Shown here piece by piece: positions 63,434 to 64,000 of a stretch of 64,000 nt of DNA. A model generated the notes under the pieces. That model was not told where the DNA came from. It was given only the letters and a program-made list of their open reading frames with translations, and ran no database searches. Positions within the stretch are counted from its first letter, which is position 1; each line of letters starts with the position of its first letter. Origin of the DNA: Fictibacillus enclensis (GTDB taxonomy: Bacteria; Bacillota; Bacilli; Bacillales; Fictibacillaceae); contig NZ_KQ758617.1 in assembly GCF_001457035.1 (NCBI RefSeq), positions 496,001 to 560,000 of the forward strand, given 5' to 3'. The position numbers and the translations under genes are program-made.

Positions 63434-64000
63434 ATGACCATCATCGATAAATTAAAACTATCAAAGTACCAGAACATGGCTGTCGTTAATCAGCCAGAGG
63501 ATTATGATGTGTTCACCAATCAGCCTACTGAGATTACAAAAGAGCATGATGCCATTTTTATTTTTGTTGAAACGTTGGAGGAGATGGTGAAGCATATGGA
63601 GGCCATCATTCAACAGGAACCATTAACCGAGAAGGGATATCTCTTTTTTGCTTATCCGAAAAAGGGGAACAAGCGATATTCAACGTTTGTCCACAGAGAT
63701 GAACTATTTCCGGCAATGAATGTCGGTGAGGACGGATATGTGGGGAGCAGTGATATCAAATTTGCACGGATGGTCAGTATGGATGAGGTTTTTACGGTTG
63801 TTGGATTGAAGCGGGAGAAAAAGAAAAACGCAAAGTCCAAAGCAAGCCAATCGGTTTCGGATTACGAACAGTATGTGAAAGATATTGAGCAATTGCTCGC
63901 TAGCCATCCAAAGGAACTGGACTTTTATCAAAGCTTGACACCGGGCTACCAAAAAGATTGGGCACGGTATATCTTTTCAGCGAAGCAGGAGCAGACCCGG
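63434..64000 (+). CDS. YdeI/OmpD-associated family protein (3' end outside window)
   Basis: 189 codons visible, open at the window edge. It starts at ATG 63434 with GAAGGAG 6 bases upstream. The N-terminal region (DKLKLSKYQNMAVVNQPEDYDVF) is a DUF3052-like domain; after a Lys-rich linker the end PKELDFYQSLTPGYQKDWARYIFSAKQEQTR matches the C-terminal YdeI/OmpD-associated helix pair. The function is unclear; YdeI-like proteins are linked to antimicrobial peptide resistance in some reports. Confidence 0.8.
   Translation, partial: MTIIDKLKLSKYQNMAVVNQPEDYDVFTNQPTEITKEHDAIFIFVETLEEMVKHMEAIIQQEPLTEKGYLFFAYPKKGNKRYSTFVHRDELFPAMNVGEDGYVGSSDIKFARMVSMDEVFTVVGLKREKKKNAKSKASQSVSDYEQYVKDIEQLLASHPKELDFYQSLTPGYQKDWARYIFSAKQEQTR

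Overview
The window looks like chromosomal DNA of a Gram-positive, low-to-moderate GC endospore-former of the Bacillaceae. The basis is gene content: a yoaS-yozG-yoaT-type cluster, YmaF- and YfhE-like proteins, a Fra/YdhG frataxin-like protein, DUF4003, a sigma-B-type promoter, CcpA cre-like sites, strong GGAGG ribosome binding sites and GTG/TTG starts. The genus cannot be fixed from sequence reading alone. No tRNA, rRNA, CRISPR array or intact insertion sequence was seen.

Bases 1-7,124 (minus strand) hold an uncharacterised catabolic-looking cluster: a ThDP enzyme (cut by the window edge), a GntR/FCD regulator, a multi-pass permease, a Rieske protein, a metal-dependent amidohydrolase and a 2-hydroxyacid dehydrogenase. 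Two promoters in it have the same geometry and carry the same downstream box, the likely operator of the GntR protein. Bases 7,384-30,616 are a mosaic of small transporters, regulators and conserved Bacillus genes. These include a DAACS symporter, YitT-type and MFS proteins, an OmpR-type two-component pair next to a secreted protein built of eight 28-residue repeats, LysE plus AraC, the yoaS-yozG-yoaT cluster, an MGT-type glycosyltransferase and a rifamycin phosphotransferase-like enzyme. Several genes here are decayed: an FAD oxidoreductase, an EamA transporter, a GNAT acetyltransferase and a small membrane protein.

Bases 31,689-46,215 are a cobalamin riboswitch followed by one tightly packed operon for the anaerobic (early cobalt) corrin pathway: cbiW, a NiCoT-type metal permease, cbiH60, cbiX, cbiJ, cbiC, cbiD, cbiET, cbiL, cbiF, cbiG, cbiA, cbiP, cobA and btuR. 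These genes cover uroporphyrinogen III to adenosylcobyric acid, except that no precorrin-2 dehydrogenase is present. The lower-ligand and nucleotide-loop genes are also absent and must lie elsewhere.

Bases 46,288-49,849 hold stress functions: a YsnF-like protein behind a sigma-B promoter, a Nudix hydrolase, and a Crp/Fnr regulator divergent from an ScdA/RIC di-iron repair protein with a perfect TGTGA-N6-TCACA box between them. Bases 49,850-51,241 are degraded phage- or defence-type gene remnants. They are followed by an intact two-gene unit, a MazG-like pyrophosphohydrolase and a PLD-nuclease/SF2-helicase fusion, which is the best candidate here for an under-described defence system. Bases 54,135-62,222 encode a GntR regulator and a complete biotin-independent malonate decarboxylase operon (madL-madM-mdcH-mdcA-mdcB-mdcC-mdcDE-mdcG) with the beta and gamma subunits fused, two candidate operators and a cre-like site. 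The right end carries small genes and the start of a YdeI-like gene cut by the window edge.
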